DNA of 64,000 nucleotides from Dasypus novemcinctus (GCF_030445035.2 NC_080694.1:70261147-70325146), one strand, 5' to 3'; shown: positions 37,331 through 52,023, counted from the stretch's first letter. Numbers and translations: made by a program. Notes: generated by a model from the sequence alone, not told the origin.

Positions 37331-40189
37331 TGAGATTCTTGCCTTTCACATAGTGTATGGAGTAGCTAAAAATACATTTAATCAACATAAATCATTATAT
37401 TTCCACTTAGCTTCATGGATTGGATGTCTTAGTTACCATTTTTGGGATGGAGGAGAAAGGTAAGTTCTTTTCCAGGTAAGGAGGAGAAAGGCAAGTTACT
37501 TTCCCAGGTCTATAAAAACGGTCAGTGTGTGTCCACAGAATTTGACCTTGAATTAACTTACCATTTTGTCCTCCCCATCTATGGTTGTGTGTTGGGGAAA
37601 GTCTTAGATAGTACATAAGGTAGGTAACAAGTGAAAAAAATGGATCTCACAACAGAATTAGAGAATATTCCTACTGGTATGTAATTATTATATGATACTA
37701 CCTTGAATTTAAAATAAATTAGCTATATTGAATGAATCTTCAGAAATACATTTCTTTTGGAAATGTGACCTTTTATGACTAATGAGAAGGTCATTATACC
37801 TTGTTTTTCAGCAGTTTTAACTCCTGACTCTCAGACATGCTTTCCAATGCTATTCCAGGTTCAATTATTGGTCACCCTAGATTCTAATCTTCAACTCCTA
37901 ACTTTCAATGATCTTATATCTCACAGACTCTCTCTGAACACTGGAGTCATTGTGCAGGGCAAGATGGAAATGCTTAGGCATTAAAAAACCCTGGAAACAA
38001 TTCTCAACCAACAGTTGGTTGGAACTGATGAATAAATACCACCTTGTGTCTCAAGCAGGATAAACTTGAGGTGCATGTTCTGTCTGCTTCCCAGATCCCT
38101 TTGTAGGATGAAGATACATTGCCCATAGTGGTGATTTCCATGATAATGCACACTTTTGCAGTGTCCCTCCCTTCCTAGTCTCACTTTTCCATTCCTCTCT
38201 GATATTTCCTAGAATCAATACCCATATATCTATTTGAAACCTTTTAACAGGATCTGCTTAGTGGGAAGCCTTAACTAAGAAAACATAAATCAGATATTTA
38301 TAATAAGTATTATCATTATCACTCTTTGTATGAGAAAGTATTTCTTAGTATTTGGCTATATTTTAACAATATCTCCTCTCACTATGCCCTCTTGCACAAT
38401 ATTTTTAAGGTCAATTTTGTGTCCTATAGAGCACTCTCTCTCAAAGCTTCTTTAATGAAGGTGTGTTGATAGTAAACTTCAAGACATTTTATCAGAAAAT
38501 ATCCCCTTTCTCACACTCATTTTTGAGAGATTGTTTGCTTGGTAGAAAAACCCAAACTGACTGTTATTTTCTGTGAATATTTTTAGAATATTTTCACACT
38601 GAATTTGCATCCCTTTTTGTTTGTTTATTTTTGTTTTGAGAAATATTGTGCCAATCAAATTGTCATACTTTATAGGATGATACATTTTTTCTCCTGATGC
38701 ATTTAAGATAGTCTCTTTTTCTTTGTTGCAGTAAAGATACTATGTAGTATGCATAGGGGTGGATTTCTTTAATTTTCTGTGAGCATCCTGTATCTGTGTA
38801 TACTAACTTTGCATAAAATTCTTATTTCCTTTGCTGCTCCCTGTTCTCTATTCTCTCTCTCTCTTTCTCTCTCTCTCCTGCTCTCTCACTCTCTTTTGCT
38901 TTGATTAGATCTGTATTAGACTTTAGACATTCTATCTTCTGCATCTCTTAACTTTTCCTTTATTTTTTCCATCACTGTCTTCTAAGGACACATTCTGAGT
39001 AATTTCTAAAATTATATCCTCCAGCTCATTAATCTCCTTTCAAAGAAAAGAAAAAGCTGTAATTTAAACTCTCCATTGTTTCTTAATTTTATCAATTTTC
39101 TTTATCTTTAAATTTCCACTTAAAACTGACTGTTTTAGATCATCCCTTTTGATTGTATATTTCTGTAATTTATTTATTTAATCATTTAATAAATAGTTAT
39201 TTTATATTCTGAATCAAATAATTCTGATGTCTGGAGTTCTTGGACACCTGAATATAGTTAGCTGTTTCTGTTGATTTTTATTAATATTGGTTTATTTTTT
39301 ATGCATCTGATTATCTTTGATTATCACCTTACATTTGATGGTCCAAAGATGGAAGTTCTGAACCCTAAATTGAGAATGTTTTGATTCATTTCTGCCTGTA
39401 TTTAGAGACTACCAAAATGGGATCACTCTAACCACTTTCTGATATCCCAGCTTATTTTGGAATTAATATATTTGTGTCTCCCACTCCTGCCTATAGAATA
39501 TGCCCTTGATTTCAAATATAATATTTCATTTTCCCTGAATGTTACCCTACCTTTTTATTTGCTTATAACTCATTTCTGATCTCAGCTCACTTTGTCTATA
39601 TGTATTGGGATGAAGGACTGATTGTAGATTTCTCTTCCTTACTATGAGATATGCTGTGCTAAAAAATACATTCTATCCAGAAGTTGGTTGTTTTTGACTG
39701 GGAGGGCTTTTAAGACTATCACATCTTTCATATATTGTCAGAATGGAAATTCCATGTATCATTTTTTTCTTAAGTAGATTTCCTATATACTTCACAGACT
39801 TGTGCTTTCCTGTCTGATTCAGACTGAGAGTCTGTTTCTTTAAGCAGATTTATGTTTGTTGAGGACACAGATATGAGAGTTTAATTTCACCATATTACTT
39901 TATGTTATCATTTCAGTTGTATAGATTTGAAGTATTTTTATAATGTTGTACCTAATTTTCTAAAAATGTAAATCAGTAGAAAACACATGCAATGAGAGAT
40001 CACACCATATACTGGTTTGAAATGTATGGCAAATTTGAAAAGGCTTATTTTTGTTTTTACTTTTTACTTCTATAATAATTTATATTAATTGTGTGACTAT
40101 ATAAAATATATATAATATATACATAAAATGGATTCATGAAATTACAATAGAAATGTTCCAAATGGCCACTTCTCTGAAAAGAAAAAAAA
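37331..40189. other. Intergenic sequence, AT-rich, mostly unassigned
   Basis: Holds a CT-rich simple repeat (38850-38895). 39050-39320 may be L1 5'-region text in antisense. No exon supported. Confidence 0.45.
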
Positions 40190-43100
40190 AAAAAAGATCA
40201 CTGCAATTTTGATAGACTTGCATTGAATCTGTAGATCTCTTTGGAAAATAGTGGCATTTTAACAATATCAGTTCTTCCAATCCATGAACATGTAATGCTT
40301 TGTCATTTATTAAGGTCTTCTATTAATATAATTTCATTCAGTAGTGCATTTAGTTTTCACTGTACAAGTCTTTTATATCCTTGGTTAAATTTATTCTTGG
40401 ATGTTCTTTAAGGTGCTATTGTAAGTAGAAATAGTTTCTCAATTTCTTCTTCAGATTGTTGATTCCTAATGCATAAAAACATTATTGATTTCTGTGTGTT
40501 GATTTTGCACCTTAGTACTTGGCTGAGATCATTTATTAGCCATAATAATTTTCTTGTGAATTCTTTGGATTTTCTATACATACGATCATGTTGTGTTTAA
40601 ATAGATAGTTTTAGTTCCTCTTTTCCCATTTGGATGCCTTTTATTTCTTTTTCTTCACCAATTTCATTAACAAGAACTTCTAGTACAATGTTTAATAGTA
40701 ACGGTAAAAGCAGGAATCATGCTCTTGTTCCTGATCTTAGGGGGAAAGCTTTGTCTTTCATCATTGACTATATTAGTTGTGGATTCTTCATAAATGGCCT
40801 TTATCATGTTGAGAATGTTCCCTTTAAAATTCCTAGTTTTAGGAGTGGTTTTATTAAGGAGTGCTGGATTTTGTCATAAACCTTTTCTGAATCTATTGAG
40901 ATAATATTGTGGGTTTTTTTTTTCCTTAGTTTTATTTATATGTGAATTACATTGATTGATTATCATATGTTGTACCACTCTTGCATTCCTAGGATAAATT
41001 CCGTCGGTCATGAAGCATATTTTTAGTATGCCATTGGATTCAGTTTGATAGTTTTATGCTAAGTTTTCACATCTATATTCATAAGGGAAATTGGGCTGTA
41101 ATATTCTTTTCTTGTGGTATCTTTACCAGGTTTTGGGTTGGTCTCAGAGGAATGTGAGCCCCATAGAATGAATTTGGAAGTGCTGTCTCCTCTTGAATTC
41201 TTTGGAAGACTTTGAGAAAGAGTGATGTTAATTCTTTAGTTGTTTGGTAGAATTCATTAATGAAGCCTAATGAAGTCCTGGAATGCTCTCTTCTTTTTGT
41301 AATACTACACGTTGTTTTTAGAGAAGTTTTACATTTACATTTACAGAAATATTATACCTAAAGTATAGGAAATTCCCATATAACTCCCCACACCCCCCAC
41401 ACACACTGATAGTTCTCCATTTTGTAACGTCTTACATTTGTGTGTTATATTTGTTACAATTGATGAGCCAAAATTTAAGCACGACTACACTAACCCAAAC
41501 CTATATTTTACATTGTGGTTTACATTTTGTGCTGTACAGTTTTATAGGTTTGGACAAATGTATAATGTCATTTGCTCATCATTGCAGAATCATACATGTT
41601 GACTCAAGCACCGTAGTTCTTATAGTTCTTTTGAGGTTTCTTATTTCTTCTTCAGTCAGTTGAAATAATTGTACTTCTAGGAATTTTTCCATTTTGTCCA
41701 GATTGTCTAATTTGCTGGCATGCAATGTTCATAGCATTCTTTTGTAATTCTTTTTATTTCTGTAAGATCAGTAGTGATATCACCATTTTCATTTCTGATT
41801 TCAATTATTGCATATTTTCTTTTTTCCTTTGTCAGTGTAGCTAAAGAGTTATCAATTTTATTGATTTTTTGAAAGAACCAACTTTTTTATTTTAGTTACT
41901 TTCTCAATTATTTTTCTATCCTCTATACTCTATTTCATTTACTTCAGTCCTAATCTTAATTATTTCATTCTTTCTTCCAATGGTGAGCTTATTTTGCTCC
42001 TCTACTAATTTCTCAAATATTAAATTAAGTTGTTAGCTTGGGAACTTTCTTTTTTTTAAAATTTGATGCTCATAGTTATAAATTTAACTGCTTACACTGA
42101 TTTCACATTGTCCAATAGTTTTGAGATGTTGAATGTTTATTTTCATCTTTCTCAAAGTCTTGTCTATTTCCTCTTTTAATTTCTTCTTAACCAATTTGTT
42201 GTTTAACAGTGTACTGTTTAATGTCCACATATTTCTAAATTTTCTAGTTTACCCTCTGTTATTGATTTCTAACTTGGTTCTTTTGTGGTTGGAAATTTTA
42301 ATTTGTATGATATAAACTAAGTTATTGAGACTTTTTGTGCCCCAGCATTGGGTCTACCCTGGAGAATGATTCATGTTTACTTGAAGTTGTTGGATGATTT
42401 ATTCTATATATGTCTGCTATATCTAGTAGTAAATAGTGCTCTGGTCTTTATTTCTTCTGTCTAGATGTTCTACCAATATTGAAAGTCTTTAACTATTATT
42501 GTAGAACTGTCTATTTCTCCCTCAATCCTGTCAATGTTTTCTTAAAATATTGAGGGATCCTGTCATAAGTTGCATATGTATGTATAATTGTTAAATATTC
42601 TTCTTTAATTGATACTTTTATTGATAAATAATGTCAATCTTTGTCCTTGTAACAATATTTGACTTAAAGCCTCTTCTGTCCAATATTAGTATAGCCAACT
42701 CAGATTTCTTTGTTACTATTTTCATGAAATATTTTTCCATCCTTTCACTTTCAACCTATTTGTATATTTGAATCTAAAATGGGTCTCCTGTAAACAACAT
42801 ATAATTGGGTCAAGTTTTTTAATCCATTCTTCCACTCTCTGTCTTTTTATTGGAGAGTTTAATCTCTCAATATTTAAGGCAATTACTAACAAGGCAAGAC
42901 ATACTTCTACTATTTTGATAATTGTTTTTTGTTTTATACAATTTTTGTCACTTTTTTCCTCCATTACTGTCCTTTTTGTTTAGATTATCTTTAACAATAA
43001 GACATTTTGAATCAATTCCCATTTCATTTTATATAGCTTTTTCACATATTTTCTTTATGGTTATCATGGAGAGTACATTTAATATCTTAATTCTGTTATA

Positions 43101-43840
43101 ATTCAGTTTTTAATACCAAGTTAATTTCAAAAGCTTACACACATATTCTGTTCCTATACCCTCCATCTTTTCCTTTTATGTTGCTCTTGTCACTAATTAC
43201 ACCTAATGTCTTTTGTGCCTAGTAACAAAAGTCTATGCTTGTTTAATGAAAAATGCAATACTGCTGACATTTACATTTGCACATATAGTCACCAGTCTTG
43301 AGGACTATATTTCTTCATACAACATCACACAATTGTCTAATATATTTTCCTTTCAACCCAAAGAACTCTTTTAATATTTCCTCTAAGGCAGGTCTAATGG
43401 TAATGGATTCCCTTGATTATCTGGAAACATTTCAATTTCCCCTTCATTTTGGAAGGACAGTTTTGTCGGAGAGGTTATGCTTAGTTAATTTTTAAAAAGC
43501 ACTTTAAAGGTGTTCTCCCACTGCCTTTGGCCTCCATTATTTCTTTTGAGAAATTAGATGTTCATCTGGTTAAGGATCCCTTATATGTGATGTCTCTTCT
43601 TACTTGCTGTGTTTAGTGTCTATCTTATTCTTGGCATTCGACAGTTTGACTATAATGTGTCTCTGTGTAAATTTCTTTGGATTCATCCTGCTTGGCAAGC
43701 ATTGAGCAACTTCAGTTTGAATATTTGTAACTTTCATCAGAATTGTGATACTTTGGGTGACTATTTCTTCAAATACTTTTCTGCCTCTTTATCTGTCTCT
43801 TCCACTTCTGATTATCCTATGATGCATGTACTGGTATGAT
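40190..43840 (-). mobile_element. Old LINE-1, ORF2 into ORF2 start, antisense
   Basis: 40200-40320 is the antisense of the reverse-transcriptase-domain phrase ending at the ATTGAATCTGTAGATC block. 42722-42964 reads LNIERLNSPIKRQRVEEWIKKLDPIICCLQETH, the L1 endonuclease start with the catalytic-region QETH. 43000-43830 runs into 5' regions. Interrupted at about 41295-41620 by an L1 3'UTR fragment (GTTACAATTGATGAGCC phrase). Many breaks. Confidence 0.8.
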
Positions 43841-44405
43841 TGATGGTGTTTGAAGGATTTCACAGATCCCAGAAAAGATCATGTTCTCAGAACTAATCTA
43901 TTCTTGTAGGTATGGGACCCTCTAATTGGATTGGATTCCACTGGGGGGCCTTTGATTGGATTAATTCAGTGACACATGATTCAGAGTGGGTCCTGGGTCC
44001 TCTTGCTGGAGTCCCTCATAAACAGAGGACTGAAAGACCAGAGACACAGAAAAAAGCAGCAGTTAGAGAAAAAGGTCCCTGAGAGGCTGAAAGAGCAAGA
44101 AGTTGAGGCAATGAGCCTGGAAGAGAGGAGAGACAAGCTATATGAATGGTCACCCAGAGCTAAGCTTGGAGAGCAAGAAGCTGAAGCAACAAGGCCCAGA
44201 CCAGGGAGCTGTCATTTTGTCTTGCCACTTGGCAGGAGTCCAGGTTTGTTAGCAGCCAGTCTTCAGAGAGGCAGAATCTCCGATGATGCCTTGATTTGGA
44301 CATTTCCACAGCCTCCAAACTCTAAGTTTTTAATCTAATGAAGTCTGATTATGAAAGCCAACCTGTTTCTGGTATATTGATCCTTGCAACTTTTAGCACA
44401 CTAAA
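43838..44405 (+). repeat. MaLR-like (ERVL-class) LTR inserted in L1
   Basis: Begins with a TTTGAAGGATTTCACAGATCC-like start and runs through GGGTCCTGGGTCCTC...GGAGTCCCTC and GATGCCTTGATTTGGACATT. It ends in the CCAACCTGTTTCTGGTATAT block before the L1 text resumes near 44410. Partial copies of the same LTR are at 53145-54086. Old, family named by memory only. Confidence 0.6.
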
Positions 44406-44409
44406 CCAG

Positions 44410-44900
44410 TATCCCACAGGTTCTTCAGGCTCTGTTAATTTCTTTCTTTCTGCTTCTCACATTGGACAATTTCAATGTCTTATTTTCAAGTTTATTGATC
44501 CTTTCTTCTTCCTCCTCCAATCTGCCATTGAACTCCTTTATTGTATTTTTTAAGTTTAGTTATAGTTTTTAACAGAATTTCCATTTGGTTCATCTTTATC
44601 ATGTCTATCTCATTTTTCAAATTCTCATTTTGTTCATAATGGATTTCATTTAATTTTTTGTCCATGTTTACCTTTAGTTAGTTGATACTATTTAAGAGAG
44701 CTGATCTAACATCTTTGATTAGTTATTCCAGAGACTGAGTTTCTTCTAGAATAATTTCCATTGAATTCTTTTTTATCCCCTGTGGCTACGTCATACTTTG
44801 GGGTCACCTTGTAGGTTTTGTAATTTTTCTGTTGTTGAGTATTGAGCATTCTGTGTATTATATTGTGGTACACAGGTAATCTATTTCTCTCATTCCTCAT
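44410..44900 (-). mobile_element. LINE-1 5' region, continuation of 40190-43840
   Basis: The TCCCACAGGTTCTTCAGGCTC text continues the interrupted L1 antisense, through the GGGTCACCTTGTAGGTTTTG block. 44901-45040 is an A-rich purine run. Confidence 0.65.
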
Positions 44901-45054
44901 TCCACCAGAAAAAGAACAAGAAAAAAAGGAAATAGATAAAAGAAATAAAAGGGGAAAAAAGAAAGAAGGTGAAAATAAGAAAAAAATTGCTAAGAGACAA
45001 AAAAAAAAAAGAGAGAGGAGAAAAGATATGCCAGCTGGGCCCTGACACTCAGCA

Positions 45055-45715
45055 GAGTTGCCACATGTAGTCTTAGTTTGTTGGGCTTACCCAGGTCAGC
45101 AAACAGGAAGTGAATGATGGTCAGTCACCACACCAGGGAAACAAGAGAGTCTACAACTGCAAGCAGGAGAATTCCATCCATCAGCCATGTGGGATTTAAG
45201 ACCCCTCTCAATTTAGAGGTGGAGTGGACATAGCCATTCTAGGGTCCTCAGGATGGAGGAACAAAATATGGATTAGAGTGGATTTACCAGTATTCTACTA
45301 TAGGATTATTGTGACTCTACCAATGGAAGAAATTATATAATTGATTTGGAGACTGTTGCTCTGGGAGTTGTTGACGGCAGGGAGAGGGGAAAAGAGGTGT
45401 GATACGGGGGCATTTTTGGGACTTGGCATAGTCCTGAATGATATTGCAAGGACAGATGCAGAATACTATATATCCTGACATAACCCACTGAATGGACTGG
45501 GAGAGAGGGTAAACTACAACATAAACAATAATCCATATGGTATAGCAATGCTACAAAATGTCCTCATCAAATGCAATGAATGTACCACAGGAATGAAAGA
45601 AGTTGTCAATGTGAGAGGAGTGGGTGGTATGGGGAGTGGGATATATGGGAACATCATATTTTTTATTGTAATATTTTGTGTTATTTATGTACCTTTTAAA
45701 AAAGATAATAAAAAT
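45055..45715 (+). mobile_element. LINE-1 3' end, sense
   Basis: The same 3'UTR blocks as elsewhere (CACACCAGG, TACAACTGCAAGCAGGAG), then TTTTTTATTGTAATATTTTG and an A-rich tail to about 45730. More diverged than the 32160-33085 copy. Confidence 0.75.
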
Positions 45716-46699
45716 TTTTAAAAAAGAAAAAATATTTTAAATGACATACAAAAATAAAAAAGGTGTACCACCTCTCCACAGCTCTCTGTAGATGCTGGTG
45801 GAGAGTCAGAAGCTGCTGCTGTCAAGGTCAAAATAATCTATTTTGTCAATAAATACTAACCTTCTAAATCCTAATACCAATTAACTGTGATTTTCATATA
45901 ATAATAACTCTTATGGCTAGTAGTTTCTGATATTTATTTTCTATCCATTTATTTTCAACCCCTCTGTTTGCTTTTGTTTCATAAATATCATGTGAACAGC
46001 AAAATTCTAGAATGTTTTTGTACGATTTTACATTATTGTCTCTTAATTGACCCATTTAGTCCATTTCCGTTTGTTGAAATTACTGACATATTTGTATCCA
46101 TACCTACCATCTTATTTTGTACTTTTTATTTACCCTGTTTCCCTGCTTTATATTTTTCTTTTACCCAAATTATATTGGATTGAGTTCTTATGTATTATTT
46201 TCTTCCCTCTTATAGTTTAAAAGTTATATATGATTTTCCTCATTTTAGAAAAAAAATTATTTGCCTACTTGAATTAACAATGTCCACAGTTAATCAAGAT
46301 ATCTATATATCTGATGAAATACAAGTGCAAGTACCTCAGAATATTTTAACACCAATCTTTCCACTGCATAACTTCTTGTTATCTTTGTTATCCAATAATC
46401 ATGCTCCACCTAGAATTTATAATTCTAATTTGGATAATACTCTTATTATGACTGTTTAAGTATTCATTGTTTATTTAACTTATTCACATATATGGTTTTT
46501 AATTACTGACTATTAAAAGACACATTCCACTCCTTAATTTAAGATTAATTTTTTTTTTCCTGAAAGTTCATTATTTGGGAATTTCTTCCTGAGAAACTAT
46601 TAGTATTTTTTTTAACTTTGTGGATTTTTCTTTTTACTCTTGTTAATTCAAGTATAATCTCAATTCTGAAAGGATGTAAATAAGAAAGGAAACCACAAT
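45716..46699. other. AT-rich sequence, nothing firm
   Basis: Probably decayed L1 5' or ORF text in antisense, but no motif is secure. No gene. Confidence 0.35.
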
Positions 46700-47640
46700 A
46701 AATTTTTACAAAATGAATTGACATGTATTATCAGTACTGAGATCAATGAAGTATTGCCAGATCCCCAGTACACTCTTTTTTATTTACCTTTCACTATTGC
46801 CCCACAAAAATCACCACTACCCCATGTCAATCAGCATGGTTTGTTTCACATGATTTTGTAAAGCTTTAATCATACATGACATTCTTTTGAGTCTGGATTC
46901 TTTAAGCTTTAGATCCTTATGTTCAATGTAATGTTCATGGACATTTGAAAAGTTTCTAGTTTGGGACCTTAATCAGTAGTTTTGCCGTGAACTCTCTTGG
47001 ACCTGTCTTTAAATGAATATACATATATATCCTCTTCCTACAGTATGTCTGTATGTGTGCATTATAATTACTGAATGAGAGGGTTATATGTATTCAGCAC
47101 TATCAGGAAACTGACGGTTTTCCTAACCTGGTTGTACCACTTGACAAGCAGTATACAAGAGAATAAGTTGTTCTGCATCCTCCCTATTATGTACTATGAT
47201 TAGTCTTTTTTTCAGCTTTTTAGCTTTTTCATTTAGACAATTCATTTTAGGATGTGTGTAGTTAGATCACATTAAAGCATTAATTTCTACTTTCCTGTTG
47301 ACTAATGAATTTAACTACTTTTTCATATAGTTAGAGTCATTTGAATATTCAATTTCATGAAATACCTATTCAAGTGTTTTGCCCATTTTGCTATTGGAAT
47401 GCTGCTTTGTTATCCAAGAAGTTACAGTTTTACAGAAAACTCATGCAGAAAAGGCAACCCCCGCCCCTCTATTATAAACAACTTGAATTCCTTTGGTACA
47501 ATTTCTACCAATTAAATAATATTATAATGATACCTTTAATATATTCATGGATCACATTAGGGTTTTCTGTTTTCTATAGTCCTATGGCTTTTATTACATT
47601 TTATTCTATAATATAGATACAAACTAAATTTTTATTAGAA
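46700..47640 (-). mobile_element. Very old LINE-1 3' region, antisense
   Basis: 47100-47200 (GGTTGTACCACTTGACAAGC and cctccctat) and 47340-47400 (CCTATTCAAGTGTTTTGCCC) correspond to decayed ORF2-end and 3'UTR text of L1. Weak but ordered. Confidence 0.5.
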
Positions 47641-49060
47641 AAGGTGTGGGTTTATGGAACAATTTATGCATAAAATACAGAATTCCCATACACCACTCCA
47701 CCACAGAAACCATTCATTAGTTAATCAACACTTGGATTGTTTCCATTTTTGGCAATTTTGTATAATGCCACAATGAATTTCTGTTTGTAAATATCTATTC
47801 AACTCTCTCCTCTCAATTATTCTGGTTCCTAGTAGTGGGGTTGCAGGGTCATGTGGTAATATGCTTCCTGAGGAACTGCAAATTGTCTTCCACATGGCTA
47901 CACCATTTTACATTCACATCAGAAATGAATGAGTGTTCCTGTTTCTCCATATCCTCTCCAATCCTTGCAATTTTCTGTGTTTGTTTGTTTGTTTTTTTTT
48001 TGTAGTAGTAGTCACCATTCTAGTCAAGGTGAAATACTTTCTCATTGTGGTTTTAATTGTTTTTCTGTAATAGCTAGTGATTTTGAGCATCCTTTCATGT
48101 CCTTTTTTGGTCATTTGTATATCCTCTTGGGAGAAATGTCTATTCAAGCTTTTTGCCCATTTTTAATTGCATTGTCTGTTTATTATTGCATTGTAGGATT
48201 TCTTTACATATTAAGGACATTAAATCTTATTGGATATATGGTTTCCAAATATTTTCTCTCATTGAGTAGGTTGTCTTTCCATTTTCACAACAAAGTCAAC
48301 TTACACATAAAATTTTTTTTAATTTTGATGAGGTCCCATTTATCTATTTTTTCTTTAATTGCTTGTGCTTCAGATATAAAGTTAAGGAAACCATTGTGTA
48401 ACAGAAGACCCTGAAGATCCTTCCCTACATTATTTTCCATAAGCTTTAAAATCCTTGTTCTTATATTTGGATTGTTGATCTATTCTGAGTTAATTTTTCA
48501 CTTGATGTGAGATAGGGGTCTCTTTCTTTCTTTTGCATATGGATATTCAGTTTTTCTAAGACCATTTATTGAGGAGCCTATACTTTCCTGACAGAGTGGA
48601 CTTCACATCCTTGTCAAAAATCAGTTAGCCATAGATATGAGGGTCTATTTCTGAATTCTCAATTTGAGTCCATTGGCCAATATGTCTATACTTGTGCCAT
48701 GCTATTTTGTAATATACTTTAAAGTCAGGAATTGTGAGTCCTCCAACTCTGTTCTTCATTTTCAAGATGTGTTTGGCTATTTGGGACCCTTCCAAATAAA
48801 TTTGATAATTTGCCTTTCCATTACTGAAAATAGGCATTTTGAATTTTTATTGTGATTGCATTGAATCTGTAGCTCATTTTGGATAGAACTGACATCTTGA
48901 TAGTTAGTCTTCCATTTCATGAACACAGAATGTACTTCTATTTGTTTAGATCCTTTTTGTCTTCTTTTAGCAATGTCTTTTAATTTTCTGTGTACGAGCA
49001 ACACCGTTTCAAGTCTCTCTCCTCTGTAAATTCCTTTGAGGTTGCATAACTTACTTTAGT
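47641..49060 (-). mobile_element. LINE-1 ORF2 C-terminal half, antisense
   Basis: Broken minus-strand frames give [46 protein letters not shown] (48625-48837) and MNRHFSQEDIQM (near 48147). All are diagnostic of the L1 ORF2 region after the reverse transcriptase. It continues to the 3'UTR text at 47640. Several frame breaks. Confidence 0.85.
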
Positions 49061-50950
49061 AACTCTTTAGGGCAGGTATTTTCTTATTGAACTCTCTGTT
49101 TTATTTATCTGTGAGAAAAAAGAAGAGAGAGACTGTGGCTGGCAAGTTGTGACATCACTCAGTCCAGTTTCTGTTGTCTGGATCAACTAAATTCAAAGCA
49201 GTCTTTTTGGAGTAACCTATATTTCTAGATTCACTCCTTCTGGCTCCCCAGGAGCAAGATAACCTACCAGGAAGAAAAGCCTCAGAGAAAGAAAAAAGAA
49301 GGGAGGAACACAGAACAGCTGTAAGACAGGAGATTCCCAGGACTGGAAAGTATAGTGAACATGGGGCACTGAGAGCAGTAGAAAATTTAAACTATTAATA
49401 TGAGCTGGGATGAAAATTCTGCACAAAAACCTAAAGAACAGATCATTATTACCAGAGAAGGAACAAAGGAAAGGAAGATTTCTCCTAGAGATGAAACAAT
49501 CACACAAATATTGTAACCTAAATATTGTACTGTATACCCAAGTCAAGAATCAGATGAAGATCAGCCAAGTAAATCTGATAGTTAAACACAGGCTATTCTA
49601 AACATCCAGAATAAGTTGAACCAAACATCAAGAAGAGCCTTAACACAAGGACAACCAACAAGAAAGCCCTAGGCAAGAGAAAGTGACATTCAGAGTAAGC
49701 TCATCAAGATAATCAGATGCCTGGACATCAGCAAAAGTTACAAGCCATACTAAGAAAAAGGAAGATGTGACCCAGTCAAAGGAACAATTTATGACTTTAA
49801 AGGAGACACAGAATTTGTAGTAAATATGTTCAAACAAATCTCCTAAAGCAATTCAAGGAGATGAAGGAAAATATTTTTAAATAGGTAAAAGATATTAAGA
49901 AGACACAATGTGAGCATAATGAAGTATTTGAAATTTAAAAAGAAACATAAGAAATTATGGGGATGTAAAGCACAATAGAAGAGATTAACATACAGTAGAG
50001 ACATACAACAGCAGATTTGAACAGTCAGAAGAAAGAATCAGTGACCTAAAAGACAGGGCAAACAAAATCTTACAGACAGAAGAACAGATAGAAGAATGGG
50101 AAAAAATTAGTACGGCTTTGTGATTTGAGTGATAGCATGAAATGCACAATCATATGTGTCATGGATGCCCCAGATGAAGAAGAAAAGGGAAATGGGCCAA
50201 AAATATTTGAGGAAATAATGGCTAAAAATTTCCCAACACTTATGAAAGACATAATGTACTCCATAAAGCACAATATACTCCACACAGAATAAATTCTAAT
50301 TTATTTCCTACTCTGAGACACAGATTAATCAAGAAGCCAAATGCCAAATATTTAAAGCAAGTTCAGAAAGCAGCAAGAGAAAAATGATTCATCACATTCA
50401 AGTGATCCGTAATAAGAATAAGTGCCAATTTCTTAGCAGAAACCATGGAGGCAAGAAGGCAGTGGTATGACATATTAAAGGTACTGAAAGAAAAAACTTA
50501 ATTGTCAAGAATTCTTTAAGCAGCAAAACTCTCCTTCAGAAATGAGGGATAAATTAACATATTCACAGGTTAACAGAAAGTGAGAGTTCATCAACAAGAG
50601 ACCTGACCTACAAAAAAATTCTGAAGGGTGCACAGCTGTTTGAAAGGAAAAGACAGGATAGAGAGAATTGGAGTAGAGTGATGAAATGGAGATTATCATT
50701 AAGGGTAACTAAAAGGGAAAAGGAAGAGAGAAAAATAAATATATGATATATAAAACCAAAGAATAAAATGTTTGTAAAACTTCCTTTACAATAATAATAT
50801 TAAATGTTAATGTATTAAACTCTACAATAAACAATAAAAAGTACAGACTGGAAGAATCTATTTACAAAGTATGATCCAACAATATGCTGTTTACAAGTGA
50901 ATCACCTTAGACCCAAAGACACATACAGGTTGAAAATGAAAATTTTGAAG

Positions 50951-51075
50951 AGCAGGTGTAGCTCAGTGGTTAAGTACCAGCTTCACATGTATGAAGTCAT
51001 GAATTCAATCCATGGTACCTCCTAAAAAATGAATGAATTAAATAAACATAAATATGAAAAAATAAACAAGTAAAG
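50951..51075 (+). mobile_element. tRNA-derived SINE of DAS type (armadillo)
   Basis: A tRNA-Ala-like head with box A (GTAGCTCAGTGG, 50958-50969) and a box B-like GAATTCAATCC (51001-51011) ends in GGTACCTCC. An A-rich tail runs to about 51070. This matches the armadillo DAS layout. It interrupts the L1 endonuclease region: L1 text stops at about 50940 and resumes at 51078. Confidence 0.85.
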
Positions 51076-52023
51076 TGAAAGGTTGGAAAAAAGATATTCC
51101 ATGCAAATAGTAAACAAAAGAAGACCTGGGGTAGCTATACAAATATCAGACAAAATAGACATTAAATGCAAAGCTGTTACAAGAGACAAAGAAGGACACT
51201 ATATGTTAATAATAGAGACCATCCACCAAGAAGAAATAATCATAAATATATATGTACCTAATCATGTTTTCCCAAAATACATGAGGCAAACACTGGCAAA
51301 ATAGAAGGGAAAAACATATATGTTTACACTAATGTTGGAGACTTCAATGTGCCATTCCCATCCATAAAAGAATATCTAAACAGAGAGTCAATAGAGAAAC
51401 AGAGAACTTGAATAATGTGATAAATAAACTAGACCTAACACACATAAACAGACATTGCACACCAAAACAGCAGGGTATGCATTCTTCTCAAGTGTGCATA
51501 AATCATTATCTAGGACAGAATACAAGTTGGGTCACAAAACAATCTCAAAAGATTTTTTTTTAATTGAAATTATACAAATTGCTCTCTGACCATAATGGAA
51601 ATCAATAGTAAGCAGACAACTGTAAACCTCACAAATACATGGAAGTTAAACAACACCCTCTTAAACAATCAGTGGGTAAAGGAAGAAATTGAAAGAGAAA
51701 TCATAAATAAATAAATAAAACTAGGTGAATGAAAATGAGAAAACAACATATTCAAATGTGTGGCATGCAGTGAAGGCAGTGCTGAGAGGTAAATTTCTAG
51801 CCCTAAATGCTTTCATTGATAAAGAAGAAAGACAGAAAATCAAATACCTTTTAGTAACTGCACACCTGGAAGAACTAGAAAAAGGAGAGCAAACTAATCT
51901 CAAAGCAAGCAGAAGAAAAGAAAGACTAGAGTAGAAATACATAAAAATTAGGATAAAAAAATCAATGGAGAGAATTAAGAAAAGTGAAAGTTGGTTCTTT
52001 GAGAAGATCAGTAATATTGACTA

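Noticed and set aside
43976-44338. 120-codon charged frame resembling a coiled-coil protein
   Set aside because: It falls wholly in the MaLR-like LTR; the E/R/K richness comes from purine-rich LTR sequence.
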